Assembly (NCBI RefSeq): GCF_022059845.1
Contig: NZ_CP091851.1
Span: 4,949,501 to 5,013,500 of the forward strand
DNA: 64,000 nucleotides
Source: Terrirubrum flagellatum
GTDB lineage: Bacteria; Pseudomonadota; Alphaproteobacteria; Rhizobiales; Beijerinckiaceae
Reading direction: 5' to 3'
Shown piece after piece: positions 7,397 through 16,155 of this stretch. Numbering within the stretch: position 1 is the first letter of the stretch; each line of letters starts with the position of its first letter. Under the pieces are notes generated by a model that did not search any database, was not told the DNA's origin, and worked only from the letters and a program-made list of their open reading frames with translations. Position numbers and translations under genes: made by a program.

Positions 7397-10300
7397 GCCG
7401 CGCCTTCAACGCAGCCAGCTTGGCGAAAGGCGAATCCGGATCGGGCTGCTTGTCGCGCGGCGGCCTCTGTGGTTGCTCGAAGCGCGGGCGATCGCGCCGC
7501 TCGTCGCGGCGATCATCGCGCCGCGGCGGCTTGCCGTCGAACCGGCGTTGCTCGCCGCCGGGTCTCCCGTGGGGAGGCCTCGGGCCACGGTCCCTCTGTT
7601 GCTCAGGCGCGCCCTGCTCGCGACCGCCTTCGGCCGCTTCGCGGCGCTCCTGCGGCCGACGGTCCTGGCGGGGGAACGGCCGGCGCTGATCGCCGCCGGG
7701 CCGGCCGGCCTCGCCTTCGGCCGGTTGTTGCCCCGGCGCGCCATGCGGGCGGCGTCCCTGGAAGCGCCTGTTGTCACGGCCTTCACGCGGCGGGCGATGA
7801 TGATGGTCGCGATGGACGCGACCCATGCGCCAGACTTCGATGAGCTCGGGTTCCGCAGGCGGAGCTGCTTCGGTCGCCGGCTCGGCGGCCTCGACGGACG
7901 CGGTCGGCGCTTCCTCCGGGGCGGCCGCCTCGGCGACAGCGGTCTCGGTCGAAACTTCCGCGGCAGGCGCCGCCTCGACGGCCGGCTGTTCGTCTGTCGC
8001 TGCAGGCGTCTCTTGCGTGGCGGAAATCTCGGCTTCGACGCTCGGCGCGACCTCGATCGACGCTGCGTCGGGCGCAGCTTCCGGCTCAGCGGTCGTCGTG
8101 ATTTCCGAGACGTCCGCCGCAACGGCGTCAGCGCTCGGCGCTTGCTCCGCCACTTCCGCAGCAGGCGCTTCAATAGATACCTCTGCCTCCGGCGCGCGGA
8201 TCGGCGCGGTCGGCGCGGGCAGGATGATGGGACGCGTGATGGCGGGGCCCGGGCGCTTGTCGGCGAGATAGCCGAGCCCGCGTAGGATCGATGCGAAATC
8301 CTCGCCGGAGCAGCCGGTCAGCGAGGTCATGGCGCCGGTGACGACAAAGCCTTCGCCGTCGGCGGTGCCGGCTGGCGGCGTGCCGATCGTTTCACCAGGG
8401 CGATAGGCGATCGCCGGACGAATGAGATCGGCGAGGCGTTCGAGAATATCGACGCGCACGGCGCGCTCGCCGCAGACGCGAAAGCCGGCGGCGCGATAGA
8501 GATCGCGCGGGATCTCCTTGTCGACGGCGATCGAGGTGCGTCCGGACGAAGCGAGTCGCGGCACCTCATCGACGCCCCTGGTTTCAGGCCCGCCATGTTT
8601 CAGCGACCAGAGCTGCGCCGCGAGCGCGCGCGGCGCCGGCTTCACGAGCAAAGGCAGATAAAGATGATAGGCGCCGAAGCGCACTCCGAGTTTGCGCAGC
8701 GCGCCGCGCGCCTCCTGATCGAGCGACTTCACATCCTGCGCGACGCGAGCGCGATCGAGCACGCCAAGCGCTTCGCCAATCTGGAACGCGATGCCGCGGC
8801 CGATTCCCGTCAACCCCTCGCCGTCCTCAAGCGTCTGCAGTGGGCCAAGATGCTTCTTGATGTGCGCGGCGATGAAAAGATCGATGCGGTTCTGCACATT
8901 GTCGCGCGCCGCGCCGGTGAGCTGCTCGTCGGCGAGCAGGCGCACAACGGGCGCAAGCACGCGCTCCCCGGCGCCGAGCCGCGCGACGGCCTCGCCGTTC
9001 CAGCGAATCGCGCCGTCGCTTGCGAGAACGAACTGCTCGTCGGGCGCCGCAGCAAGCTTCTCCGCGCGCTTCTCGATTTCGCCGGCGAGCGCCTTTGCGG
9101 CGGCGGCGCGCAGCGCGCGCGCCTGCTCGGCGTCAGCCTGCGCATCGGCGACGAATTGAAATCCATGCAATTGACCAACATGCTGACCTTCGACGCTGAC
9201 GTCGCCGGACCCGTTGATTTCCGCTTCGAGCATTGCGTTCTCTCTCAGGCGCCGCATCAGGACGCTGGTGCGGCGGTCGACGAAACGCTGCGCGAGACGT
9301 TCGTGCAGGGCGTCTGACAGGCGGTCCTCTATCGCACGCGTCACGCCCTGCCAATGCTGGGGGTCGGCCAGCCAGTCGGGCCTGTTGGCGACGAAGGTCC
9401 AACTCCGCACCTGGGCGATGCGCGCCGACAATGTGTCGATGTCGCCATCCGTGCGATCGACCAATTTCAACTGACGCTCGAACCAATCGTCCGATACGCG
9501 CCCGTCGCGCATCAGCGCGCGATAGAGCGTCGTCACCAGTTCCGCGTGCGCGCTGGGAGAGACCTTGCGGTAGTCAGGAACCTGGCAGACGTCCCAGAGG
9601 ATTTCGACATTCGCGGCGTTCGTCGCGTAGTTGCGCGAATCCTCGTCGCGCGCGGCGGCTTCAAGCGCGAGCACGTCGTCGGCCGCAGGCGCGCGCGTCA
9701 ATCCGCCTTCGCGCGGCACGACCGCGAGCGATTCGAGCAATGCGGCGAGCGACGAGAAATCGAGCCGCGGATTGCGCCATTGCAACATGCGGATCGGATC
9801 GAAACGATGATCCTCGAGCGCCTCGACAAGTTCGGGCTCGAACGGATCGCAACGGCCAGTCGAACCGAATGTGCCGTCGCGCATATGGCGCCCAGCGCGT
9901 CCGGCGATCTGGCCAAATTCCGCCGGCGTCAATCGCCGGAAGCCGAAGCCGTCGAATTTCCGATCGGAGGAAAAAGCGACGTGATCGACATCGAGATTGA
10001 GCCCCATGCCGATCGCGTCGGTGGCGACGAGGTAATCGACGTCGCCTGATTGAAACAGCTCGACCTGCGCATTGCGCGTGCGCGGCGACAACGCGCCGAG
10101 CACGACCGCGGCGCCGCCACGCTGGCGCCGGATCAGCTCTGCGATTTCGTAGACGTTCTCGACCGAGAAGGCGACGATCGCCGAGCGCGGCGGCAATCGC
10201 GTCAATTTCTTCTCGCCTGCGAAAGTCAGCTTCGAAAGCCGCGGCCGCGACACGATATTCACGCCCGGCAGCAGCGTTTCGATCAACGGCTTCATGGTCG

Positions 10301-10706
10301 AAGCGCCGATGAGCAGCGTCTCGCCGCGGCCGCGCATGTTGAGCAGGCGATCGGTGAAGACATGGCCGCGATCGAAATTTGCGGCCAACTGGATTTCGTC
10401 GACGGCGAGGAACGAGGTCTCGACATCGCGCGGCATCGCCTCGACGGTCGCGACCCAGTAGCGCGCATTCGCTGGCTTGATCTTCTCCTCGCCCGTGATG
10501 AGGGCGACGGCGTCGGCGCCGGCGCGCTCCACGACGCGGCCATAGACCTCGCGCGCCAGGAGGCGCAGCGGCAGGCCGATCATGCCGGTCTCGTGGCCCA
10601 GCATGCGTTCGATGGCGAGATGGGTCTTGCCGGTGTTGGTGGGGCCGAGCACGGCCGTCACATTGCGGGCGCGCTCACGGGCCGTGAGTTCAGGACGTTG
10701 GGGCAT
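7374..10706 (-). CDS. Large SUV3-like superfamily 2 RNA/DNA helicase
   Basis: A 1110-residue helicase resembling mitochondrial SUV3 and the alphaproteobacterial 'helicase-related protein' family. Walker A is GPTNTGKT (residues 21-28) and Walker B is the SUV3-type DEIQ (103-106). Later motifs are ATDAIGMGLNLD and QIAGRAGRHMRDG. The C-terminal half contains a conserved accessory region to about residue 820. Then comes a 130-residue Ala/Glu/Pro-rich linker (about 822-953), a short conserved block (ELIEVWRMGR), a 120-residue Arg/Gly/Gln/Pro-rich tail and a final amphipathic helix (SPFAKLAALKARLEG). The tail suggests RNA binding. Likely role: RNA remodelling, possibly with a 3' exonuclease. Confidence 0.88.
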   Translation of the reverse strand: MPQRPELTARERARNVTAVLGPTNTGKTHLAIERMLGHETGMIGLPLRLLAREVYGRVVERAGADAVALITGEEKIKPANARYWVATVEAMPRDVETSFLAVDEIQLAANFDRGHVFTDRLLNMRGRGETLLIGASTMKPLIETLLPGVNIVSRPRLSKLTFAGEKKLTRLPPRSAIVAFSVENVYEIAELIRRQRGGAAVVLGALSPRTRNAQVELFQSGDVDYLVATDAIGMGLNLDVDHVAFSSDRKFDGFGFRRLTPAEFGQIAGRAGRHMRDGTFGSTGRCDPFEPELVEALEDHRFDPIRMLQWRNPRLDFSSLAALLESLAVVPREGGLTRAPAADDVLALEAAARDEDSRNYATNAANVEILWDVCQVPDYRKVSPSAHAELVTTLYRALMRDGRVSDDWFERQLKLVDRTDGDIDTLSARIAQVRSWTFVANRPDWLADPQHWQGVTRAIEDRLSDALHERLAQRFVDRRTSVLMRRLRENAMLEAEINGSGDVSVEGQHVGQLHGFQFVADAQADAEQARALRAAAAKALAGEIEKRAEKLAAAPDEQFVLASDGAIRWNGEAVARLGAGERVLAPVVRLLADEQLTGAARDNVQNRIDLFIAAHIKKHLGPLQTLEDGEGLTGIGRGIAFQIGEALGVLDRARVAQDVKSLDQEARGALRKLGVRFGAYHLYLPLLVKPAPRALAAQLWSLKHGGPETRGVDEVPRLASSGRTSIAVDKEIPRDLYRAAGFRVCGERAVRVDILERLADLIRPAIAYRPGETIGTPPAGTADGEGFVVTGAMTSLTGCSGEDFASILRGLGYLADKRPGPAITRPIILPAPTAPIRAPEAEVSIEAPAAEVAEQAPSADAVAADVSEITTTAEPEAAPDAASIEVAPSVEAEISATQETPAATDEQPAVEAAPAAEVSTETAVAEAAAPEEAPTASVEAAEPATEAAPPAEPELIEVWRMGRVHRDHHHRPPREGRDNRRFQGRRPHGAPGQQPAEGEAGRPGGDQRRPFPRQDRRPQERREAAEGGREQGAPEQQRDRGPRPPHGRPGGEQRRFDGKPPRRDDRRDERRDRPRFEQPQRPPRDKQPDPDSPFAKLAALKARLEGKDGA

Positions 10707-11212
10707 CGGTCGGGGAAGGGGAGCGAGGCTCCTTCTAGCACGCCCGCTGGCGGCGCACAGCCCTTGCCACGCGTCGCCAGCGGCGACCCGGAATGAGGCG
10801 TCACGAGCCGGCGAAATTCATGCTGTGAACGGGAGAAGAACGAAACGGGGGAGAATCGGTTTGCGGGACGCTGAGTCGGATTGGCAAGCGCTAGGAATAG
10901 CGGGCCGCCCCCGGCGGGGCGCCACCTCTAGGGTTATCGGCGCGAAGGGCAATTCACATTGCCATTCATGGAGATTAACGCCGCGTTCGCGCGGCTGGTG
11001 AACGCTTCCTTCCGGCTTTTCGGAACGGAGTTCGCCGTTTTGGCAAGGTTGGGGACGGGGCGAGAACAGGCCGCGCACGAATCGAGCATGGGAGATTCGC
11101 GGGGAAGGGCATCCGCGCGCGCAAGCAGACCGCAGCTTTGGCTGGAGACAGGGTAAACGAATTCGAAATCAGATTGAACGAGGGGCTGTTTTCGCGCCGC
11201 CCGAGCCGAGGC
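10707..11212. other. 506-base gap with no recognised gene
   Basis: The region lies between the helicase start and the stop of an unknown 569-residue protein. It should hold the helicase promoter in its first part. I saw a few short stems, for example GGCAAT/ATTGCC around 10950-10965, but no tRNA, no known structured RNA, and no frame with convincing codon use. A 65-codon frame at 10959-11156 has no ribosome site and no recognisable content. Confidence 0.4.
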
Positions 11213-12922
11213 TCAAATTCCTATCGGGAAATTTTTGAGCAACCCCATGTGATCGAGATAACGCCAGAAGCGGCTTATGAGTTCATCGATGCCCTCAAAG
11301 TCGGGGGAGGCGAACATGCAGATTTCGCGATCGACGTTGTTCATCGGTCGGCGCTCGAAATCGTCGTCACGCAGTCGACGATCATAGATCCTGACCCTTC
11401 CGTCCTTGAGATCGTTATGGGCGCTCCATAGCGGCGCTGACGTGTCGTATACGTCTACGCTCATCAAGCTTAGCTGCTCGCGATTGTGGAGGTCCTCCGA
11501 GAAGTCGACCCTGACCACAAGATCGTCAGAACCGAAGAGCCAGATGAGATAGTTTCTTTTTGGCGTGTAACCGCTGTAGGCGGGCTTTTCCGGGCGATGC
11601 AGGTCGCCGTTTGACCAATGACGGATCACGATCAATCGCTCATTATCGATTCTTTCGACGCGCACATATTCATCATGGTCGATGTGAGCTTGACGAGCGC
11701 GTTCCATGCTCATCGGCGCCTCAATGATCTGCCTCTCTGCACGCTTCGTCACGCGACGACCGAAATGAATTTCGTCTGGCGTTTCTGGCGCCTCTGCTAT
11801 CAGATTAGCAGGCGGTGCGGGCCAGTTGGTCGTAAGAAATAGCGGTTCGTCAGTCTGCTCGCTCCCGTTGGCGTCCGCCAACTCCGTGGGAAAAGGCGAG
11901 GGTCGCCAGAACTGTTCTATTTTCAGCGCCTTCACAGCCGCCGCTTCCTGCTCATGAAGTTCGGCGCAAATGATTTTGATGTCGCGGTTGAGCCAATCTT
12001 TCCACTTCTTCATTAGCTCAATCCAGTAGCCATTAAATCGCTTTGACTCGATGCCTGCTTCGAGAAGCGCTATGCCGTCGCCCTGGCGGCCGGCAAGGGC
12101 AAGAGCGATTGCGCGCAGGCCAATCGCGTCCATGGCGTCCTCGTAGACCTGGGCAAGCAATTCAAACGACGTAATGCGCCCCACTTCGTCAAAGATGTTC
12201 GCACCAAGCGCATCCAGAAAAAGCGGCTGGAACAGCGGTTCGTAAACGCGCCAATTTCGCTTGGGATCGTCCCAATATCCTTGGTCAAATCCTCCCTTGT
12301 AGAGAGGCTGCAGATAGCGTCGCGTTTGGAAAGCGTACCTGTCTCCGCGCGGTTCGAAAAACACTCCCCGCAGGATATGCCGCACCGGTCTGATGATGAG
12401 CATGCGATCGATCAGAACGAGATCATCGCGCCGCTGCAGCAGCGGCTTGAGATAACGTTTCAGATCGGCTTTCGTCGCGCCGGGATGTTTCGCCGTCGCA
12501 GCTTTTGTGAGCGTCGCAAGGCTTTGCCTTGCGATCGCGGCCGCCTCGTCCGGCGACTGGAGTTCGCCGCTCTGCTCGTCGAAAACGACGCCTTTCACCA
12601 GAGTCGCGAGAGCCGAGGCCATTGCAAAGGCGACGGTCATTTCCGTCTCATCGCCGCCCCATCGAAAACTTGTGATGCGATCGAAGCTCGGAGCCACGGA
12701 GTCTCCGGCGATTTCGACGACCTGTTCGCGATCCGTCGTTGAGTCGAACTCCACGCCTGTTTCTTGCCCGCGAAATTTCATCGGCAGATAGCCGCTCTGC
12801 TCTTCCAGCGATCCGCTCGATTCAGCGAACGAGAAAGGAAATCCTGCGGCTCTCAGGCCTTTTCTGAGCGCGGTCCGGCTCGGCAGGAGGCCGGCGAAGA
12901 GGACATGGATTTCATTCGCCAT
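11213..12922 (-). CDS. Hypothetical protein, 569 residues, no recognised family
   Basis: I do not recognise this protein. It has no signal peptide or membrane segment and is rich in Asp, Glu, Arg and Trp. Three parts can be seen. An N-terminal ~110-residue region alternates strands and ends in a helix followed by GVVFDEQSGEL. A helical, charged middle (about 110-320) includes WIELMKKWKDWLNRDIKIICAELHEQEA. A C-terminal strand-rich region (about 420-569) contains YVRVERIDNERLIVIRHW and RNYLIWLFGSDDLVVRVDF. Codon use looks less GC-biased than in neighbours, and an AT-rich stretch precedes the start. It stands alone, so horizontal acquisition is plausible. ATG at 12922. Confidence 0.75.
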   Translation of the reverse strand: MANEIHVLFAGLLPSRTALRKGLRAAGFPFSFAESSGSLEEQSGYLPMKFRGQETGVEFDSTTDREQVVEIAGDSVAPSFDRITSFRWGGDETEMTVAFAMASALATLVKGVVFDEQSGELQSPDEAAAIARQSLATLTKAATAKHPGATKADLKRYLKPLLQRRDDLVLIDRMLIIRPVRHILRGVFFEPRGDRYAFQTRRYLQPLYKGGFDQGYWDDPKRNWRVYEPLFQPLFLDALGANIFDEVGRITSFELLAQVYEDAMDAIGLRAIALALAGRQGDGIALLEAGIESKRFNGYWIELMKKWKDWLNRDIKIICAELHEQEAAAVKALKIEQFWRPSPFPTELADANGSEQTDEPLFLTTNWPAPPANLIAEAPETPDEIHFGRRVTKRAERQIIEAPMSMERARQAHIDHDEYVRVERIDNERLIVIRHWSNGDLHRPEKPAYSGYTPKRNYLIWLFGSDDLVVRVDFSEDLHNREQLSLMSVDVYDTSAPLWSAHNDLKDGRVRIYDRRLRDDDFERRPMNNVDREICMFASPDFEGIDELISRFWRYLDHMGLLKNFPIGI

Positions 12923-13010
12923 GCGCCGAGCGTTTCATTCACGCCCGACGCGCATCAACCCATCAATTTATTTGCAGCGGTGCGATAAATTTCTTGAGCG
13001 GGGCTCGCCT

Positions 13011-13850
13011 CTAGCGCGCCGCCGCTCGCGCTGGGATCGCGCCCGTCGTTCCCTGAACCGTGAAGTCCGACGCCTCGATGAGAGCCTGGCCGATCTGCGT
13101 CTGCACGGCGATGCGATAGGGGATCAGCACCTTCGGCCCGATCGGCGCGAGCCAGGCCTCCATGTCGCGGTTGTCTTCCATGTATTTCACCGCCTGCCGC
13201 GCGGGCCGGTGGCCGGCCTGCGGGACATAGCGGGCGGCGCAGACCAGCACGGGGCCGGAATAGGTCTTCGAGCGCACCTGACGCTGCTCCTTGTAGCTCA
13301 GGACCACGTCGAAGCGCGTAGCGCCGTCGAAGATCGGCAAGGTGCGATTGCAGCCGGCGGGATCAAGGGCGCCGTTAGGGCCGGAGGGCGCCGGCATGAT
13401 CAGCGCGCTGACAGGGTCCATGACGCCATGCTTGTGCGCCTCGGTGACGGGAACGCGGTCAGGCCGCGGATCGAGCGGCGGATTCATCTCCGCCGCCTTC
13501 ACGTTGCCGCCGGCCATAGCGACGCGAATGGTGCGCGGGCCGTCGCTGCTTTGTGAACTCAATGCGTAGCCGCTGGAAGTCGGCGCGCGAGCGCTGACCG
13601 TCCCGGTCGCGGTCGCCTGTCCCGACCCCTTGGTCACGGCGCCGACAAGACCGGTCATCCGCGCCGCAACGTCGATCTTGTAGCGGTCGCCGGCGATGTT
13701 GGCGCCGATGTTGGCGCGGCCGATCGGCAGGCCGGCGAGATAGATGCCGTAGCTGGCGCTTAGCGTTTCGGCGACGGCCGCGCCTGAGCAGAGCGCCGCC
13801 AACGCGGTCGCGCCCGCCCAAACCGTCAGGGTCTTCATGCCCGTGGCCAT
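13011..13850 (-). CDS. DUF3108 domain periplasmic protein
   Basis: A 279-residue secreted protein. The signal peptide (MKTLTVWAGATALAALCSGAAVAE) is followed by the DUF3108 pattern: LSASYGIYLAGLPIGRANI, a strand-rich body, and near the end GPKVLIPYRIAVQTQIGQALIEASDF. Function is not established for the family; it is expected in the periplasm, perhaps facing the outer membrane. I chose ATG 13850 because AAGAGG lies seven bases upstream; the longer frame back to 14024 lacks a leader-like sequence. A second ATG four codons in is also possible. Confidence 0.8.
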   Translation of the reverse strand: MATGMKTLTVWAGATALAALCSGAAVAETLSASYGIYLAGLPIGRANIGANIAGDRYKIDVAARMTGLVGAVTKGSGQATATGTVSARAPTSSGYALSSQSSDGPRTIRVAMAGGNVKAAEMNPPLDPRPDRVPVTEAHKHGVMDPVSALIMPAPSGPNGALDPAGCNRTLPIFDGATRFDVVLSYKEQRQVRSKTYSGPVLVCAARYVPQAGHRPARQAVKYMEDNRDMEAWLAPIGPKVLIPYRIAVQTQIGQALIEASDFTVQGTTGAIPARAAAR

Positions 13851-14053
13851 CGGCTGACCTCTTCCCCCAAAGCGCGAAAACGCCCTAGCGATGCGATCCG
13901 GCGGAACCATGGCGAACAAAGCGTTAATGGAGGATGACTGCAAGATGCCCTGTAGGCAGCGACAGCGCGCCGCGCCCGCGACGGTTGTCATCCCGCCGGG
14001 AGGCGCTATCAGCGCGTGCTTCACGCGCCGTTCCGAGAGTTCCGGAGACGAAA

Positions 14054-14623
14054 TTGACTTCCCCGATTGACCAGCGCCGCCACGCCGAAGGGTTCGCGTT
14101 CCTTGCGGCCTTCGCCGCCTGCGTTCCCGCAGCCAACTGGCTGATCGGCCATGTTGGGACGGTTTGCGTCCCCAATGGTCCCTGCCTGATCCCGGTCGCG
14201 CCTGGCGTCAGCGCGCCGAGCGGCGTGCTGATGGTCGGGCTGGCGCTGGTGCTGCGCGATCTCGTCCAGCGGCGGCTCGGCGTTCTCTGGGGCGCCGGCG
14301 CGATCTTCGTCGGCGCGGCGCTGTCGGCCACCTTTGCGGCCCCTTCACTGGTGCTGGCGTCGACGGCCGCGTTCCTGATCTCGGAGTTCGCCGATATGGC
14401 CGTCTACACCCCCCTCCAGCGGCGCGGACTGGTCCTGGCTGCCCTCGCCTCCAGCGTGGTCGGGCTTGCGGTCGACAGCGTCGCCTTCCTCTGGATGGCC
14501 TTTGGCAGCCTCGATTTCCTGGCCGGGCAGATTCTGGGCAAGGCTTGGATGGTCATCCTGTCGCTCCCGGTGCTGGCCTGGCTGCGGAATCGCGACCTCA
14601 GGCTCGGGCTTGCCCCGGCCTGA
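14054..14623 (+). CDS. VUT family transporter (queuosine precursor transporter, YhhQ-like)
   Basis: A 189-residue membrane protein with about five or six hydrophobic segments. Family marks are the early ANWLIGHVG, the conserved GLALVLRDLVQRRLG with charged residues after a membrane helix, and LISEFADMAVYTPL followed by SSVVGLAVDSVAFLWMAFG. VUT/YhhQ proteins take up queuine or preQ0/preQ1 for tRNA modification. The start is probably TTG at 14054 (GGAG eight bases upstream); the longer frame from 13934 would add 40 basic residues unlike a membrane protein N-terminus. Confidence 0.85.
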   Translation: MTSPIDQRRHAEGFAFLAAFAACVPAANWLIGHVGTVCVPNGPCLIPVAPGVSAPSGVLMVGLALVLRDLVQRRLGVLWGAGAIFVGAALSATFAAPSLVLASTAAFLISEFADMAVYTPLQRRGLVLAALASSVVGLAVDSVAFLWMAFGSLDFLAGQILGKAWMVILSLPVLAWLRNRDLRLGLAPA

Positions 14624-14641
14624 CGAGATTGATGCGCCGGC

Positions 14642-14670
14642 TTGACCTTTTCGGCCGCCTCCCGCATAAG
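14642..14670 (+). promoter_or_regulatory. Candidate rpmB promoter
   Basis: TTGACC at 14642-14647 and CATAAG at 14665-14670 are separated by 17 bases, a good housekeeping-type arrangement about 85 bases before the rpmB start. Confidence 0.5.
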
Positions 14671-14753
14671 CCCGCGACTTTCGGACACTCCCGGCGGCCG
14701 AGACCCTGCGCCACAGCGTGCGCGGAGCGGCTGCCGCATTGAAGGAAATCACC

Positions 14754-15047
14754 ATGTCGCGTCGCTGCGAACTCACCGGCAAGGGCAACCAGACCGGCCA
14801 CCGCGTGAGCCACTCGAACATCAAGACGAAGCATGTCTTCGTCGCGAACCTGATCAATGTCACGCTGCAGTCGGAGGCGCTGAAGCGCTCGGTCAAGCTG
14901 CGCATCTCGGCGAACGCGCTGCGCTCGGTCGAGCATCGCGGCGGCCTCGACGCGTTCCTCGCCAAGGCGAGCAACGACGAGCTGTCGAAGAAGGCGCTGG
15001 CTCTCAAGAAGGAGCTCGCCAAGAAGTCGGAAGCCGTCGCGGCTTGA
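14754..15047 (+). CDS. rpmB: 50S ribosomal protein L28
   Basis: A 97-residue ribosomal protein of the large subunit. [36 protein letters not shown] is the L28 N-terminus in its alphaproteobacterial form, and the Lys/Ala-rich C-terminal helix ([20 protein letters not shown]) is also typical. ATG 14754 is preceded by AAGGA at a normal distance; the upstream in-frame start at 14718 is not used. A separate promoter and a strong terminator make it a monocistronic unit. Confidence 0.97.
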   Translation: MSRRCELTGKGNQTGHRVSHSNIKTKHVFVANLINVTLQSEALKRSVKLRISANALRSVEHRGGLDAFLAKASNDELSKKALALKKELAKKSEAVAA

Positions 15048-15070
15048 ACCGCGCGGAATTTCTGAATTGA

Positions 15071-15094
15071 ACGGGCGCCTTCGGGCGCCCTTTT
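15071..15094 (+). terminator. Rho-independent terminator of rpmB
   Basis: Stem GGGCGCC/GGCGCCC closed by a TTCG tetraloop, followed by five T, about 25 bases after the rpmB stop. Confidence 0.92.
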
Positions 15095-15105
15095 TATTTG
15101 TGTGC

Positions 15106-16155
15106 TCAGCGACTGCCGATCGTGGGTTCGAGGGCGAGTTCGAACTGCAGCAGCAAGGTCCGCTGCAGGATCGAGAAATTGTCGTCTGATAGAAGCGTGA
15201 GGATCGTTTCGCCCTCGCGCGTCACATGCAGGCCGAGCGCCTCCATATTGTCGACCTGATAGCTGAGGTCGGCCTCGATCTGGATCGGACCGTCAAGCAG
15301 CGCGCCTGACTTCACCGTTGCGCCATCGATGCGGCGGATACGCATGGCGACGCCCTTGAACGTCTCATAGAAGCGTTCGAGCACCAGTAGATCGCCGTTC
15401 GCCAGGAACGTGATGTCGGTCGCGTCGAACCCGTCTTTCAATTGCAGCTCGAACTCGCCCTGACGCGGGCCCGTCAGAATGAACCCCTTCGTCGGCGCGC
15501 TGCGCGCGCCCGAGCGTTCGGCGATGGCGACGAGAGCGCCCGCGACAGGCGAGGTTTTCGGCGCGATCGCGAGGCATTCGCAACCGCGATTGTTGGGCAG
15601 GGTCTTGAATGTGGGCGGGACCGGCATGAGCTGTCCGCGCGCCTTGAAGCCGTCCTTCGCCCAGTCGAAGCGGAACACGTCATTGACGCGCTCGACGCCG
15701 ACATAGGCGAAGCCGCGATCGAGACAGAGCGATTCCGTATCCCACCAGCGCGTGTGCCTGACAGGCTTGCCGTCGGAATTGAGGATGGGCGCCAGCACGC
15801 AATCGCTCAGCGCAACCGGACGCGCGCCGTCATAGGCGATCTTCGCCTGGAACCAGGAGCCGACATCGCTGACGGCGAGAAAACCTGCGCCGTCCGCATC
15901 CATGGCGATGCCCGACAGACCGCCGAATTGCGGATGGCTGGATTTCAGCTCCATGCCGCCGCGAAACACGCAGCGACCGAAACGCGTCAGTGACGAATCG
16001 CCGGCCTTGAAATGCGTGATCGGCAAGGCGCGCACATCGATCGAAACGGGCTCCGTCAGCGTGCGCTGCTGCGCCGGCGCCTGGCCGCCGGCGAAAGCGA
16101 TCAGCCCCGCGCCGAGCGCGGCGCGCCGATCGAGCCAACGCGAAGCCAGCGTCAA
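15106..16155 (-). CDS. Esterase-like activity of phytase family protein, exported
   Basis: A 349-residue exported protein of the phytase-like esterase family (beta-propeller). The N-terminus ([22 protein letters not shown]) has paired arginines before a hydrophobic core, suggesting Tat export, though the motif is imperfect. Family marks include [38 protein letters not shown] and the late [25 protein letters not shown]. The substrate is unknown. The TTG start overlaps the cobT stop by four bases (TTGA), so translation may be coupled to cobT. A role in cobalamin synthesis is not implied by the fold. Confidence 0.8.
   Translation of the reverse strand: MTLASRWLDRRAALGAGLIAFAGGQAPAQQRTLTEPVSIDVRALPITHFKAGDSSLTRFGRCVFRGGMELKSSHPQFGGLSGIAMDADGAGFLAVSDVGSWFQAKIAYDGARPVALSDCVLAPILNSDGKPVRHTRWWDTESLCLDRGFAYVGVERVNDVFRFDWAKDGFKARGQLMPVPPTFKTLPNNRGCECLAIAPKTSPVAGALVAIAERSGARSAPTKGFILTGPRQGEFELQLKDGFDATDITFLANGDLLVLERFYETFKGVAMRIRRIDGATVKSGALLDGPIQIEADLSYQVDNMEALGLHVTREGETILTLLSDDNFSILQRTLLLQFELALEPTIGSR

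Noticed and set aside
7137-8285. 382-codon frame antisense to the helicase tail
   Set aside because: Its length comes from the repetitive RG- and AE-rich codons of the helicase; no independent start signal.
10959-11156. 65-codon open frame in the 506-base gap
   Set aside because: No ribosome site, no recognisable sequence and Arg/Ser/Ala bias as in random high-GC frames.
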